Positions 55,505 through 64,000 of a DNA stretch of 64,000 nucleotides are shown here, piece after piece (position 1 is the first letter of the stretch; each line of letters starts with the position of its first letter). A model generated the notes under the pieces. It was not told where the DNA came from, did no database searches, and saw only the letters and a list, made by a program, of their open reading frames with translations. A program made the translations under genes and the position numbers. Location: contig CAKPMJ010000003.1 in the NCBI GenBank assembly GCA_934167965.1, forward strand, positions 124,001 through 188,000, given 5' to 3'. Origin of the DNA: an uncultured Clostridia bacterium (lineage in GTDB: Bacteria > Bacillota > Clostridia > TANB77 > CAG-508).

Positions 55505-56972
55505 TTAATTATTTTGCCATGATAATATTGGATACCCATTAGTATTTTTGTTATCCTTTTTAAATGCTTCTCCCATTATGTCCAATACACTTGGCATATT
55601 TTTTACATCATCTATACTTGATATACCTTCACAAACTGTTCCTCCACCTTTTAGATCCAATCCTAGACCTCTTTGAGCTGAACTAGATAAATATATTGCA
55701 TCTTTTATTACTGTCGCTTCAACTAGTCCTGCAATTCCAGCCAAAATATTATAACGAGCATTAGTTGTTATAACTGAATTAACATTTCCAATATTATAAA
55801 CTTTACTTATTGCATTATCTTGTAATGAACTTCCATGTCCAATAATTCCGCCTACAGAAGCTCCGAATTTATCTTGATTACCATCTACAGTTCCATTAAC
55901 ATTTAAATTACCTAAATTGTAACAATTTGTTATTAAACTTGTCGACGCAAAACCTGTAACTCCTCCAAATCGAATACTTTCAATGCCATCAACCATAACA
56001 TCGATATTTCCAGCATTATAGCATTGTTTTATATCACTTCCCACATGCGAACCGGGTAATTCCTCCAAGATAAGCACCAGTCCCATTTTTAATACTTAAC
56101 TCTACATTAATTGTATTATAACAATTCTCTGTTATACTCCCGCCATTTGTACTTCCAGATATTCCTCCAATTCTAGTTACTTTTAGACTATCACTTTTTA
56201 TTATACCACTACTATAGCACTCACTAATTTTTCCTGCATTACGTCCTGCAAATGCCCCAATTTCTATACATTTTTCTCCTGAACATGATATTTTACAGTT
56301 AACAAGTCCTAGTTTTGTAATTGTTCCATAATTAATTCCAAATAATGCACATTGATAATTAGCATTTTCTGTTCCAAAGCTTATATTTGTATATAAATTA
56401 CTTATTGTTTTACCATCTCCATTAAATATTCCTGCAAAACTATAATTCTGTGAATTACCATCACGTATCTCTGTTCCTATACATTTGAATCCTTCTCCTG
56501 ATGTTAATATTGTTTTTAGTTCACCATCATATCCATATTTTTTATAATCTGTTCTATATGGCTCTACATATGATTTAGTCGAATTAAAATCTAAACTTAA
56601 CCCTAATTTTACATTTTTTTCCTCATACGTTTTTCCATTTCTTACATCATATGCAAAAAATACTAAATCCTCTATACTATTTATTACATATGGCTCACTT
56701 TCTGTTCCTTTTCCTTCTAACACACCTGGATCTTTATCTTTAACCTGTTCCACACTATATCCTTCTGTACTCTCATTTAGCAATTCTTCCATTCTTTCTA
56801 AATCTGTTTTTTCTTCTTTTTTCCCTAACTCTGTCTTTGTTTTTGCTTCTGCAGCTTTTTTTAATATTCCATTTTCTCCTGATAGCATTGCTATTGCTAC
56901 CCCTGCTAATATTAATAACACTATTATCGTTATTACAAGTGCTATTAATGTGATTCCTCTTTCTTTTCTCAT
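55505..56972 (-). CDS. Prepilin-like GLUG-type repeat protein, copy C, +1 shift at CGG
   Basis: Paralogue of copy B; the first 230 residues are almost identical, the rest diverged. Starts at 56972 after GGAGGG. Frame 0 has 306 codons to ATT ACC CGG TTC (56060-56049) and stops at 56034 after straight reading; skipping C at 56054 gives ITGSHVGSDIKQCYNAGN, the next repeat, and runs 182 residues to 55505. Both copies keep the same junction, the same total length (488) and clean downstream frames although the downstream parts differ in sequence, which argues that the second half is translated. Confidence 0.78.
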
Positions 56973-57095
56973 TAGATTTCCCTCCATTTTTATCTTTATT
57001 TCATTATTAGTCTATTGTGTTCTATTTTTTTATATTACCATATTTATTTTTCTTTTTACAGTGAATTTTATTCATGCTTTTATAATTTTTTATAA

Positions 57096-57122
57096 TGTCA
57101 AAAAGGAACGTCCCCATTGACA
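57096..57122. repeat. Conserved inverted repeat, copy 3
   Basis: TGTCAA (57096-57101) and TTGACA (57117-57122) flank AAAGGAACGTCCCCA. Confidence 0.7.
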
Positions 57123-57152
57123 ATTTTTAACACAACAAAAGACAATATTATA

Positions 57153-57296
57153 CTATCCTGTATCATTATAATTACCGAATATTATAATATTGTCTCTTAT
57201 ATTTATGTTTTTTATTAACTTTTTTTCCAAACTATTTGTGTGTGTGTGTGTGTGTACTCCCGCAAGGCTTTCAGCCTTTATTATTCTTGATATCAT
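57153..57296 (-). CDS. His-Thr-repeat small protein, copy 3
   Basis: A 47-residue protein: MISRIIKAESLAGV, three His-Thr pairs, then the same 27-residue tail as copy 2. Start eight bases after GAGGAG. The GT tract (57238-57255) has nine units, six fewer than the other copies, which removes exactly two His-Thr pairs. It lies between the Spo0A-like regulator and prepilin-like copy C. Confidence 0.6.
   Translation of the reverse strand: MISRIIKAESLAGVHTHTHTNSLEKKLIKNINIRDNIIIFGNYNDTG
57238..57255. repeat. (GT)9 microsatellite, copy 3
   Basis: Nine perfect GT units; the count is again a multiple of three. Confidence 0.95.
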
Positions 57297-57367
57297 TTGT
57301 AGTTCTCCTCTTATTTCTTCTTTTGCATTTATATTATCATTACTACAATTTATTGTCAATATTTTTT

Positions 57368-58156
57368 CTAAATCATTTTTCTTATTTTATCAACATAGTA
57401 ATATATAAATTCCATTGGTGTTGGAACTCCTGTCTCATAATTAATCTTTGCTTTGTAATGCATCATTAAGTCTTCTAGTGCTGAAATTCTCCAGGCATGA
57501 ATAATTGCATTTTGTATTCCATTTGTAATTGTATTTCCTGACTTCTTGTAAACCTTTGTTAAATGTTGAATAACATTTATATCACTCTTAGGATTTTCTA
57601 TTAAATATAAAATTGCATCATGTATGTATTGTCTACCTTTTAAGTTTGGAGTTACACCTATTAAATCTAATTCATGATAAATTTGTTCTGAAATTCTACT
57701 TTCATTTTCTACTATTTCTTCTTTTAATGTTTCAACCGATCTTATAGGCTCTTCTTCTCTTAGAGTTATTAATTTATTTAACACATGTTCACTAGAATAT
57801 TTTGGATGATTTTTATACAATATGATTTCAACTCCATTTCTATGAAGTATGTCATAAGTTATTTGAGATTTTACATGAGTTGTTACTATTATTATAGGTT
57901 TATATCCTAATTTCAAATCTTTAATTTTTGATAAGAACTCTAGTGAATCTGGATTACCTGAACTACTGTTGTTTAATTCAATGTCTAAAATTATGCCTTC
58001 TGGATGTTTCATTCTAACAATTTTAAGAGCTTCTACATCAGAATCAGTCATACCAACTAACTCGAAATCCTCTCTACCTTTTAATGATTCAATAAAATTA
58101 TTACAATCATTTACATCATCTTCAACTATTAATATTTTCATTGGTTTATTACTCAT
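57368..58156 (-). CDS. Spo0A-like response regulator heading the second array
   Basis: A 262-residue regulator. Receiver domain (7-125) with acidic pocket VEDD and phosphoacceptor D58 (GIILDIELN). C-terminal 105 residues resemble the Spo0A DNA-binding domain: IGVTPNLKGRQYIHDAILYL, LTKVYKKSGNTITNGIQNAI and a final TPMEFIYYYVDKIRK. The typical Spo0A recognition sequence is only partly kept, so I take it as a diverged paralogue and not the sporulation master regulator. It starts nine bases after AAAGGAG and precedes the cassette array. The GHKL kinase at the other end may be its partner. Confidence 0.82.
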   Translation of the reverse strand: MSNKPMKILIVEDDVNDCNNFIESLKGREDFELVGMTDSDVEALKIVRMKHPEGIILDIELNNSSSGNPDSLEFLSKIKDLKLGYKPIIIVTTHVKSQITYDILHRNGVEIILYKNHPKYSSEHVLNKLITLREEEPIRSVETLKEEIVENESRISEQIYHELDLIGVTPNLKGRQYIHDAILYLIENPKSDINVIQHLTKVYKKSGNTITNGIQNAIIHAWRISALEDLMMHYKAKINYETGVPTPMEFIYYYVDKIRKMI

Positions 58157-58307
58157 ACTAATTTACTCCTTTCAAATTCAACCATTATGTTTAAAGATAT
58201 ACCATAATTCCTCAAAAAATACCAGATATCTACAAATTATTTCACTAACTGAATATCCGAATAGTATATTAAAATTGATACAAGAATAAATGAGAGAAGG
58301 ATTTTAT

Positions 58308-58661
58308 ATGAATATTAAAAATAATTTAGAAATTAATCCCGAAAAACTAGAACAGATCGAAAGAGGTTTACGAATCAAACATATTCGTGAAAAAGAATTA
58401 AAAATGAAAAAATCAGAACTTGGTAGAAAACTTGGTGTCTCTGGCCAATTTATAGGATTGGTTGAAGAAGGCAAAGGGAATTTATCTTACAAAAGTATTA
58501 AGAAACTTAAATATCTATGTGGCCACTCATCTGATTATATATTGTTTGGATTAGATGATGATATGATTTTGGAAACCAGAGAGTGTCTTGAAAAATATAG
58601 CGATGAAGAAGTAATCAAAGCAATTGATACTTTAAAAGAGATAGCCTTATTCATTAAATAA
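58308..58661 (+). CDS. XRE-family transcriptional regulator, divergent from array 2
   Basis: A 117-residue protein with an HTH (KKSELGRKLGVSGQFIGLVE, EGKGNLSYKSIKKLKYLCG) and a C-terminal helix pair. Start at 58308, seven bases after GAAGG; six upstream codons to an ATG at 58290 are possible. It is divergent from the Spo0A-like gene across a 150-base spacer and probably controls it. Confidence 0.87.
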   Translation: MNIKNNLEINPEKLEQIERGLRIKHIREKELKMKKSELGRKLGVSGQFIGLVEEGKGNLSYKSIKKLKYLCGHSSDYILFGLDDDMILETRECLEKYSDEEVIKAIDTLKEIALFIK

Positions 58662-58663
58662 CT

Positions 58664-58697
58664 AAAATGTAGCATAATTCAAATATGCTACATTTTT
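58664..58697. terminator. Bidirectional terminator between XRE gene and nifS
   Basis: AAAATGTAGCATA (58664-58676) pairs with TATGCTACATTTT (58684-58696), with T runs on both strands. Confidence 0.88.
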
Positions 58698-59833
58698 ATT
58701 TTTCTTAGCTTATTTACATCTTCTACTAAGTTTTCTACTAAATAATCAATTTGAGCTTTTGTATTAAACTCTCCTATTGTGATTCTGAGTGCTCCTTGTA
58801 TATATTCTGGTTCTAGACCTATAGCAGTAAGTACATGTGATGGCTTTGCATCTCCTGATGTGCATGCAGAACCACTTGATGCGCATATACCTTTTTTATC
58901 TAGCTCTAACAATAGTCCTCCCGCATCAATCCCTTTAAAAGATATATTACTATTTCCAGGAAGCCTTTTTTCCATTGTCCCGTTGATTTTTACATCCTCT
59001 ATTCTATTTTGAATTTCCTTATTATAATAGTTTCTTAATTCCTCCAAATGTTTTATATGTTGTTTTAAACCTATTTCTGATAATTCACAGGCTTTACCAA
59101 GTCCTACTATGCTAGCTACATTCTCTGTTCCAGCTCTTTTATTTTTTTCTTGATGTCCTCCATTCATAAATTTTGTAAATTCTATTCCTTTTTTCACATA
59201 TAATGCACCTATTCCTTTTGGTCCATATATTTTATGTCCAGACAATGATAACATATCTATCCCCATGTCCTTCACATTGATTGGTACATTTCCTACTGCT
59301 TGAACTGCATCTGTATGAAATATTATACTTTTTTCTTTTGCTATTTTTGCAATTTCTTCTATTGGTTGTATTGTACCAATTTCATTATTTGCAAACATTA
59401 TGCTTATTAAAATTGTATTTTCTTTAATGGCATTTCTTAATTCCTCTAAATCAATTATTCCATCTTTATTAACATTTATATATGTTACTTCAAATCCTTG
59501 ATTTTCTAGTTGTTTGCATGATTCAAGTATTGCATGATGCTCTATCTTTGATGTTATTATATGATTTCCTTTATTTTTGTTATTATATGCAATTCCTTTT
59601 AATGCTGTATTATCACTTTCTGAACCGCAACTAGTAAAATATATATCGTTTTTTTCTGCTCCTATTAGTTTCGCTACTTTCTCTCTTGCCTCTTCTATTG
59701 CTTTTTTTGCTTTTCTTCCTATATTATAAATTGAAGATGGATTTCCATATTCTTGCGTTAAATATGGTACCATCTCCTTAAAAACTTCTTCTTTAACTTT
59801 TGTAGTAGCTGCATTATCAAAATAAATAATCAT
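58688..59833 (-). CDS. nifS: Cysteine desulfurase, NifS/IscS family
   Basis: A 381-residue PLP enzyme: YFDNAATTKV at the start, catalytic PLP lysine in SLSGHKIYGPKG, active-site cysteine in SSGSACTSGDAKPSHVL. It supplies sulfur for Fe-S clusters and tRNA thiolation. No nifU or mnmA gene is next to it; upstream is a WG-repeat gene. Confidence 0.94.
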   Translation of the reverse strand: MIIYFDNAATTKVKEEVFKEMVPYLTQEYGNPSSIYNIGRKAKKAIEEAREKVAKLIGAEKNDIYFTSCGSESDNTALKGIAYNNKNKGNHIITSKIEHHAILESCKQLENQGFEVTYINVNKDGIIDLEELRNAIKENTILISIMFANNEIGTIQPIEEIAKIAKEKSIIFHTDAVQAVGNVPINVKDMGIDMLSLSGHKIYGPKGIGALYVKKGIEFTKFMNGGHQEKNKRAGTENVASIVGLGKACELSEIGLKQHIKHLEELRNYYNKEIQNRIEDVKINGTMEKRLPGNSNISFKGIDAGGLLLELDKKGICASSGSACTSGDAKPSHVLTAIGLEPEYIQGALRITIGEFNTKAQIDYLVENLVEDVNKLRKIKM

Positions 59834-59885
59834 ATTTAGTCTCCTTAACTTTTTTGTATATTATATTATTTTGATATTGCTTTAG

Positions 59886-61412
59886 TTACTTTTTTATATA
59901 GTATGCATTATCTAAAGAATATTGCACTTTAGTGTAATCATCTATTTCATTTGGTAATCCTTTTATATTTTCATTTTTTATTATTTCATTGTCTTCTGAT
60001 ATTTCATTTCCATTATTGTCAAGATATTTTGTTTCTTTGTCATTATATAATTTTATATAATTATCATTGTTTTCAAATCTTGCATTTTTCATTTTGTAAA
60101 CTTCTTCTATTTTCTCATTATATATATGGGTATTACTTTTATTGTCTAAAACTTGTAATAAATTTTTTCCTTTAAATTTTTGTATTAATTGATACTTAAA
60201 ATCTAATATAGTTTTGCCATTTGCATTTATTATTCCCATTTTTCCTTTTTGATTTTTTGCAATGAAATAGTCTTTAAATATATATTCAATATAACTATAA
60301 ACTTCGTTTACTAATCTTATTCCTTCTTTGTTCTCTATTCCATAATACAATATATTATTATTCATCATTGTAGATATTCTATAATTTTCATTGTCTGTTT
60401 TATATATTGTTTTATTGAAATTTATATCTTGTTTATTTCCATTTGTATCATAGACTACACTTTCATTTGAATTATTTGCATATAAATATATTCCCTTATA
60501 TTCTATGTCATCATAGGTTACTTTTATTTTTATTTCTCCTTTTAAGTCTGACATACCATATTTTTTATTTTTTTCTAGTAGTAGTAAACCACTTTCATCA
60601 TAAGAAATTGATTGATATTCAAATGGTATTACCTTTTTCGATTTTTTAAAAAATCCATATTTACCATTTTCAGATACTATTAAGTATAAGTCTTCTAACC
60701 TTGTTACTCTCGTTATATCATTATATTTTGCATCTAATATCTTCTTGCCTGTATAATCTATATATCCAATTTTAAAACCATCATCTGTTGTATTTGATAC
60801 TATAAATCCTGCTTTTAGATATTTTTCATTTTCTGTATAATATTCGTCTGTTTTTATATTATCATATTTTGTATCTACTAGTTTTTTACCATTGATATTT
60901 ATTACACCATATTTTCCGCTTTTTGAAACTAGCAATTTTCCCTCTGTACCCTTTAGGTTTTCTATTGAGTCATATATGTTCTTTGTGATTTTTTTACCAT
61001 TAATATCTACCAATCCATATAAACCATCTTTTTGATAAGTTAAAACTGTTTTTTCATAGCATAATATACTTGCTACGTTTTTTAATTTTATTGGTTGTAT
61101 ATTTTCATATCCACTAAATAATTCTTCTTCTTTTGAATTTAATATTTTTATATTATCATCATCTTCATAACATACAAATATATCTTTTTCTGGATTTATA
61201 ATTACTATGTCTTTATATTCTGGTGATATTATAACATTTCCTTCTAAGTCTATTACTCCATACTTTTCGTTTTCATAAAGTTTAGCATAATTATATTTAT
61301 TTACTTCTTCAATTCGATAATTAATTTTTGAATTATTTATTTTTCTTATTCCAAATATTACTCCAATTATTACTAATATTATTATTAAAAATACTATAAA
61401 TCTTTTTTTCAT
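59886..61412 (-). CDS. WG-repeat protein with N-terminal membrane anchor
   Basis: A 508-residue protein with a membrane segment (4-22) and about eight WG-type repeats of the form KYGVIDLEGNVIISPEYKDI, YGLVDINGKKI, KYGVININGKKLVDTKYDNI and KMGIINANGKTILDFKYQLI. Exported, probably cell-surface bound; WG-repeat proteins have no settled function. Confidence 0.85.
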   Translation of the reverse strand: MKKRFIVFLIIILVIIGVIFGIRKINNSKINYRIEEVNKYNYAKLYENEKYGVIDLEGNVIISPEYKDIVIINPEKDIFVCYEDDDNIKILNSKEEELFSGYENIQPIKLKNVASILCYEKTVLTYQKDGLYGLVDINGKKITKNIYDSIENLKGTEGKLLVSKSGKYGVININGKKLVDTKYDNIKTDEYYTENEKYLKAGFIVSNTTDDGFKIGYIDYTGKKILDAKYNDITRVTRLEDLYLIVSENGKYGFFKKSKKVIPFEYQSISYDESGLLLLEKNKKYGMSDLKGEIKIKVTYDDIEYKGIYLYANNSNESVVYDTNGNKQDINFNKTIYKTDNENYRISTMMNNNILYYGIENKEGIRLVNEVYSYIEYIFKDYFIAKNQKGKMGIINANGKTILDFKYQLIQKFKGKNLLQVLDNKSNTHIYNEKIEEVYKMKNARFENNDNYIKLYNDKETKYLDNNGNEISEDNEIIKNENIKGLPNEIDDYTKVQYSLDNAYYIKK

Positions 61413-61424
61413 AAAAACTCCTTT

Positions 61425-64000
61425 TTATCCAAATAGACTGATTTGATTACTTTCAGGTAATCCATCTAAACAATGATTTTCTTTTAATAAGCTGATAACT
61501 GAATCTCCTACTTTTGCACGCATTCTTACCTCATCTATAGACATAAATTCTTCTTCTTTTGCTGCATTATAAATTGATTCTGCAGCTATTGGTCCCATCC
61601 CCGGAATACTATTAATTGGAGGTCTTATTGAATCTCCTTCGACTAAAAAGTTTTTCCAGTGTGATTTATATAAATCAATTGGTAAGAATTTAATTCCTCT
61701 TTCATACATTTCTAGTACCAATTCTAAAACAGGGTACATGTCTAAGTCTTTTTTAGCTGCTGCATTTCCTTGCGCATCAATTTCCTTCATTTTATTTTTT
61801 ACTTTTTCTTCTCCATATATCATGCATGATGCATCAAAGTTATCTGCTGCTCTTATTGAGAAAAATGCTGAATAATATGCTACTGGCATGTGAACTTTAA
61901 ACCATGCTATTCTAAATGCATTTGTTACATATGCTGCGGCATGTGCTTTTGGGAACATGTATTTAATTTTTTCACATGATTTTATATACCAATCCGGAAC
62001 ATCATGTTCTTTCATCATTGTTTTATATTCTTCCCATTTTTTTGGATCTTTTAATGCTTTTCCTTTACGCACTGTTTCCATTATTTTGAATGCTGGGTTT
62101 GGTGGTAATCCTTTTTTTATTAGATATATCATTATATCATCTCTACAGCATATGGCTTCATTTAGAGTAACTGTACCTGCTTCTATTAAACTTTGAGCAT
62201 TTCCAAGCCACACATCTGTACCATGTGATAATCCTGATATTCTAATTAATTCGTCAAACGTTTTTGGTTTTGTGTCTACCAACATTCCTCTTACGAATTT
62301 TGTTCCAAACTCTGGTACTCCATAACTTCCTACTTCTGATCTTATTTGGTCTGGCGTTACTCCTAGAGCTTTAGTAGAACTAAATATTGACATTGTGTCT
62401 TTATCATCAAGTGGCACTTTAGTTGGATCTACTCCTGTTAAATCTTGTAACATTCTTATAACCGTCGGATCGTCGTGGCCTAGTATATCTAGTTTTAATA
62501 AGTTTTGATCTATTGAGTGGTAATCAAAGTGTGTTGTAATTATGCTTGAATTTGGATCATCTGCTGGATGTTGAACTGGTGTAAATTCATATATTTCTCT
62601 TCCCTTTGGAACAACTATAATTCCTCCTGGGTGCTGACCTGTGGTCCTTTTTATTCCTGTACATCCTGCTGATATACGTGTTGCCTCTGCTTGACTTACT
62701 GGTATATTTCTTTCTTCGTAATATTTTTTTACATATCCAAACGCTGTTTTTTCTGCTACTGTACCTATTGTACCTGCTTTAAATGTAGTTCCTTTTCCAA
62801 ATATGACTTCTGTATATTTATGTGCTTTTGCTTGATATTCTCCTGAGAAATTTAAGTCTATATCTGGTTCTTTATCTCCATTAAATCCTAAGAATGTTTC
62901 AAATGGTATATCCATTCCATCTTTATCTAACTTATGTCCGCATTTTGGACAATCTTTATCTGGCAAATCAAATCCATTTTGATATCCATAGTCAGTAAAG
63001 TCTGAATATTTACAGTTTGGACATCTATAATGGGCAGGCAATGAGTTAACTTCTGTTATACCTGTCATATTAGCAACAAAAGATGATCCTACAGATCCTC
63101 TTGAGCCAACTATATATCCATCTTCATTTGATTTCCATACTAGCTTTTGTGCAATTATATACATAACTGAGAATCCATTTTTTATTATCGAATCAAGCTC
63201 TTTATCTAACCTAGTTTGCACTATTTCTGGCAATGGATCTCCATATAATTCGTGTGCTTTATTATAAGCTATGTCTTTAATTGTTTGCTCGCAACCTGGT
63301 ATATGTGGTGGACATTTTTCTTGTGATATCGGAGAAATTTGTTCACACATATCCGCAATTTTATTAGTATTTGTTATAACAACTTCATAGGCTTTTTCTT
63401 CTCCTAAATACTCAAATTCCTTAAGCATTTCTTCTGTAGTTCTTAAATATAATGGTGCTTGATTATCAGCATCTTTATAGCCTTGTCCCGCTTCTAATAT
63501 ACGTCTATATATCTCATCTTGTGGATCCATAAAATGTACGTCACAAGTAGCTACTACAAGTTTATTTAATTTCTCTCCCAGCTCTACGATTTTTCTATTT
63601 ATGTCTTTTAAGTTTTCTTCATCTTGTACTATTCCCTCTCTTACCAAAAATTGGTTATTACCAATAGGTTGAATTTCTAAATAATCATAGCTATTTGCAA
63701 TTTCTTCTATTTCTTCATCTGATTTTCCAAGTTCTATTGCTTGATATAATTCTCCTGCTTCACAAGCACTTCCTAATATTAGTCCTTCAGAATATTTTTT
63801 ATATAAACTTTTTAGAATACGTGGTTTTTTATAAAAATAATGTAAATGTGATAATGATACTAGTTTGTATAGGTTTTTTAATCCCACATAGTTTTTAGCA
63901 AGTATTATTGCGTGATATGGTCTTCCCATTTTGTATGCATTTTTCTTTGCTTCTGCATCTTCGCATTTTATTCCAATATCTTGTACTGTTTTCGCATCTC
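61425..64000 (-). CDS. polC: DNA polymerase III PolC, C-terminal part, cut by window edge
   Basis: The open frame continues past the window end, so only the last 858 codons or so are present. It shows the end of the PHP region (VATCDVHFMDPQDEIYRRIL), a four-cysteine zinc motif (CPNCKYSDF and CPKCGHK), the catalytic DIDLNFSGEYQ, and the C-terminal AAESIYNAAKEEEFMS helices. The OB, exonuclease and most of the PHP domains lie outside. PolC is the Gram-positive replicative polymerase. No in-frame CGG is present. Confidence 0.95.
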   Translation of the reverse strand, partial: DAKTVQDIGIKCEDAEAKKNAYKMGRPYHAIILAKNYVGLKNLYKLVSLSHLHYFYKKPRILKSLYKKYSEGLILGSACEAGELYQAIELGKSDEEIEEIANSYDYLEIQPIGNNQFLVREGIVQDEENLKDINRKIVELGEKLNKLVVATCDVHFMDPQDEIYRRILEAGQGYKDADNQAPLYLRTTEEMLKEFEYLGEEKAYEVVITNTNKIADMCEQISPISQEKCPPHIPGCEQTIKDIAYNKAHELYGDPLPEIVQTRLDKELDSIIKNGFSVMYIIAQKLVWKSNEDGYIVGSRGSVGSSFVANMTGITEVNSLPAHYRCPNCKYSDFTDYGYQNGFDLPDKDCPKCGHKLDKDGMDIPFETFLGFNGDKEPDIDLNFSGEYQAKAHKYTEVIFGKGTTFKAGTIGTVAEKTAFGYVKKYYEERNIPVSQAEATRISAGCTGIKRTTGQHPGGIIVVPKGREIYEFTPVQHPADDPNSSIITTHFDYHSIDQNLLKLDILGHDDPTVIRMLQDLTGVDPTKVPLDDKDTMSIFSSTKALGVTPDQIRSEVGSYGVPEFGTKFVRGMLVDTKPKTFDELIRISGLSHGTDVWLGNAQSLIEAGTVTLNEAICCRDDIMIYLIKKGLPPNPAFKIMETVRKGKALKDPKKWEEYKTMMKEHDVPDWYIKSCEKIKYMFPKAHAAAYVTNAFRIAWFKVHMPVAYYSAFFSIRAADNFDASCMIYGEEKVKNKMKEIDAQGNAAAKKDLDMYPVLELVLEMYERGIKFLPIDLYKSHWKNFLVEGDSIRPPINSIPGMGPIAAESIYNAAKEEEFMSIDEVRMRAKVGDSVISLLKENHCLDGLPESNQISLFG

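Overview
The window looks like chromosomal DNA of a very AT-rich, spore-forming Clostridia-type Firmicute. The evidence is the Gram-positive replicase PolC, the dnaG-rpoD pair, MinD/MinE beside RodA, the sporulation genes yqfC/yqfD, spoIVFA/spoIVFB and a pdaA-like deacetylase, an agr-type peptide locus, and many prepilin-like surface proteins with a GITLIALVITIIVLLILAG start. No species name can be read from the sequence; an uncultured gut-type clostridium is my inference.

Layout. 1-10.7 kb is a minus-strand run: pdaA, yqfC, yqfD, an unknown gene, ybeY, a DUF3048 gene, plsX, acpP, rnc, a radical SAM gene, a YitT gene, prfA and the start of gyrA. 11-14 kb is an agr system (LytTR regulator, GHKL kinase, a 39-residue AgrD-like peptide, AgrB). 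14.1-17.4 kb holds an HD-domain protein in two frames and a foreign-looking purB. 17.5-28.8 kb holds ligA, a sortase, spoIVFB/A, an OmpR-type two-component system, mscS, rpoD and dnaG. 28.9-29.06 kb is a short independent transcript with a mini-ORF. 29-40 kb holds two FAD proteins, a radical SAM protein, mazEF, the minD-minE-rodA-dusB-aspS run and an Rpn-like nuclease. 41-44 kb is a first array of prepilin-like proteins with dockerin repeats. 44.7-50.5 kb holds rpsF-ssb-rpsR, an amidase, tRNA-fMet, an ABC exporter and a foreign-looking gene. 50.5-58.7 kb is a second array: a GHKL kinase behind a 13-codon mini-ORF, three prepilin-like genes each preceded by a small His-Thr-repeat gene, a Spo0A-like regulator and an XRE regulator. 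58.7-64 kb holds nifS, a WG-repeat protein and polC (cut by the window end).

Main discovery. I read every CCG/CGG trinucleotide in the window against the gene frames. In genes with native composition, CGG never occurs as an ordinary in-frame codon. It occurs in frame at six places (yqfD, the HD gene, rodA and three prepilin-like genes, two of which are duplicates). At every one the rest of the conserved protein lies in the +1 frame, reached by skipping the C so that GGN follows. RodA is decisive: the SEDS motif and all later helices continue perfectly after the skip. This points to CGG acting genome-wide as a +1 frameshift codon or four-base codon (CGGN). The only in-frame CGG codons read straight through are one in purB and one in the 50.05 kb gene, both of which look horizontally acquired. 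A mini-ORF at 28.95 kb also carries an in-frame CGG at codon 5.

A second candidate system is the second array, where a cassette (His-Thr-repeat small gene, conserved inverted repeat, prepilin-like gene) occurs three times. The GT microsatellite has 15, 15 and 9 units, always a multiple of three, so the (His-Thr)n frame is kept.
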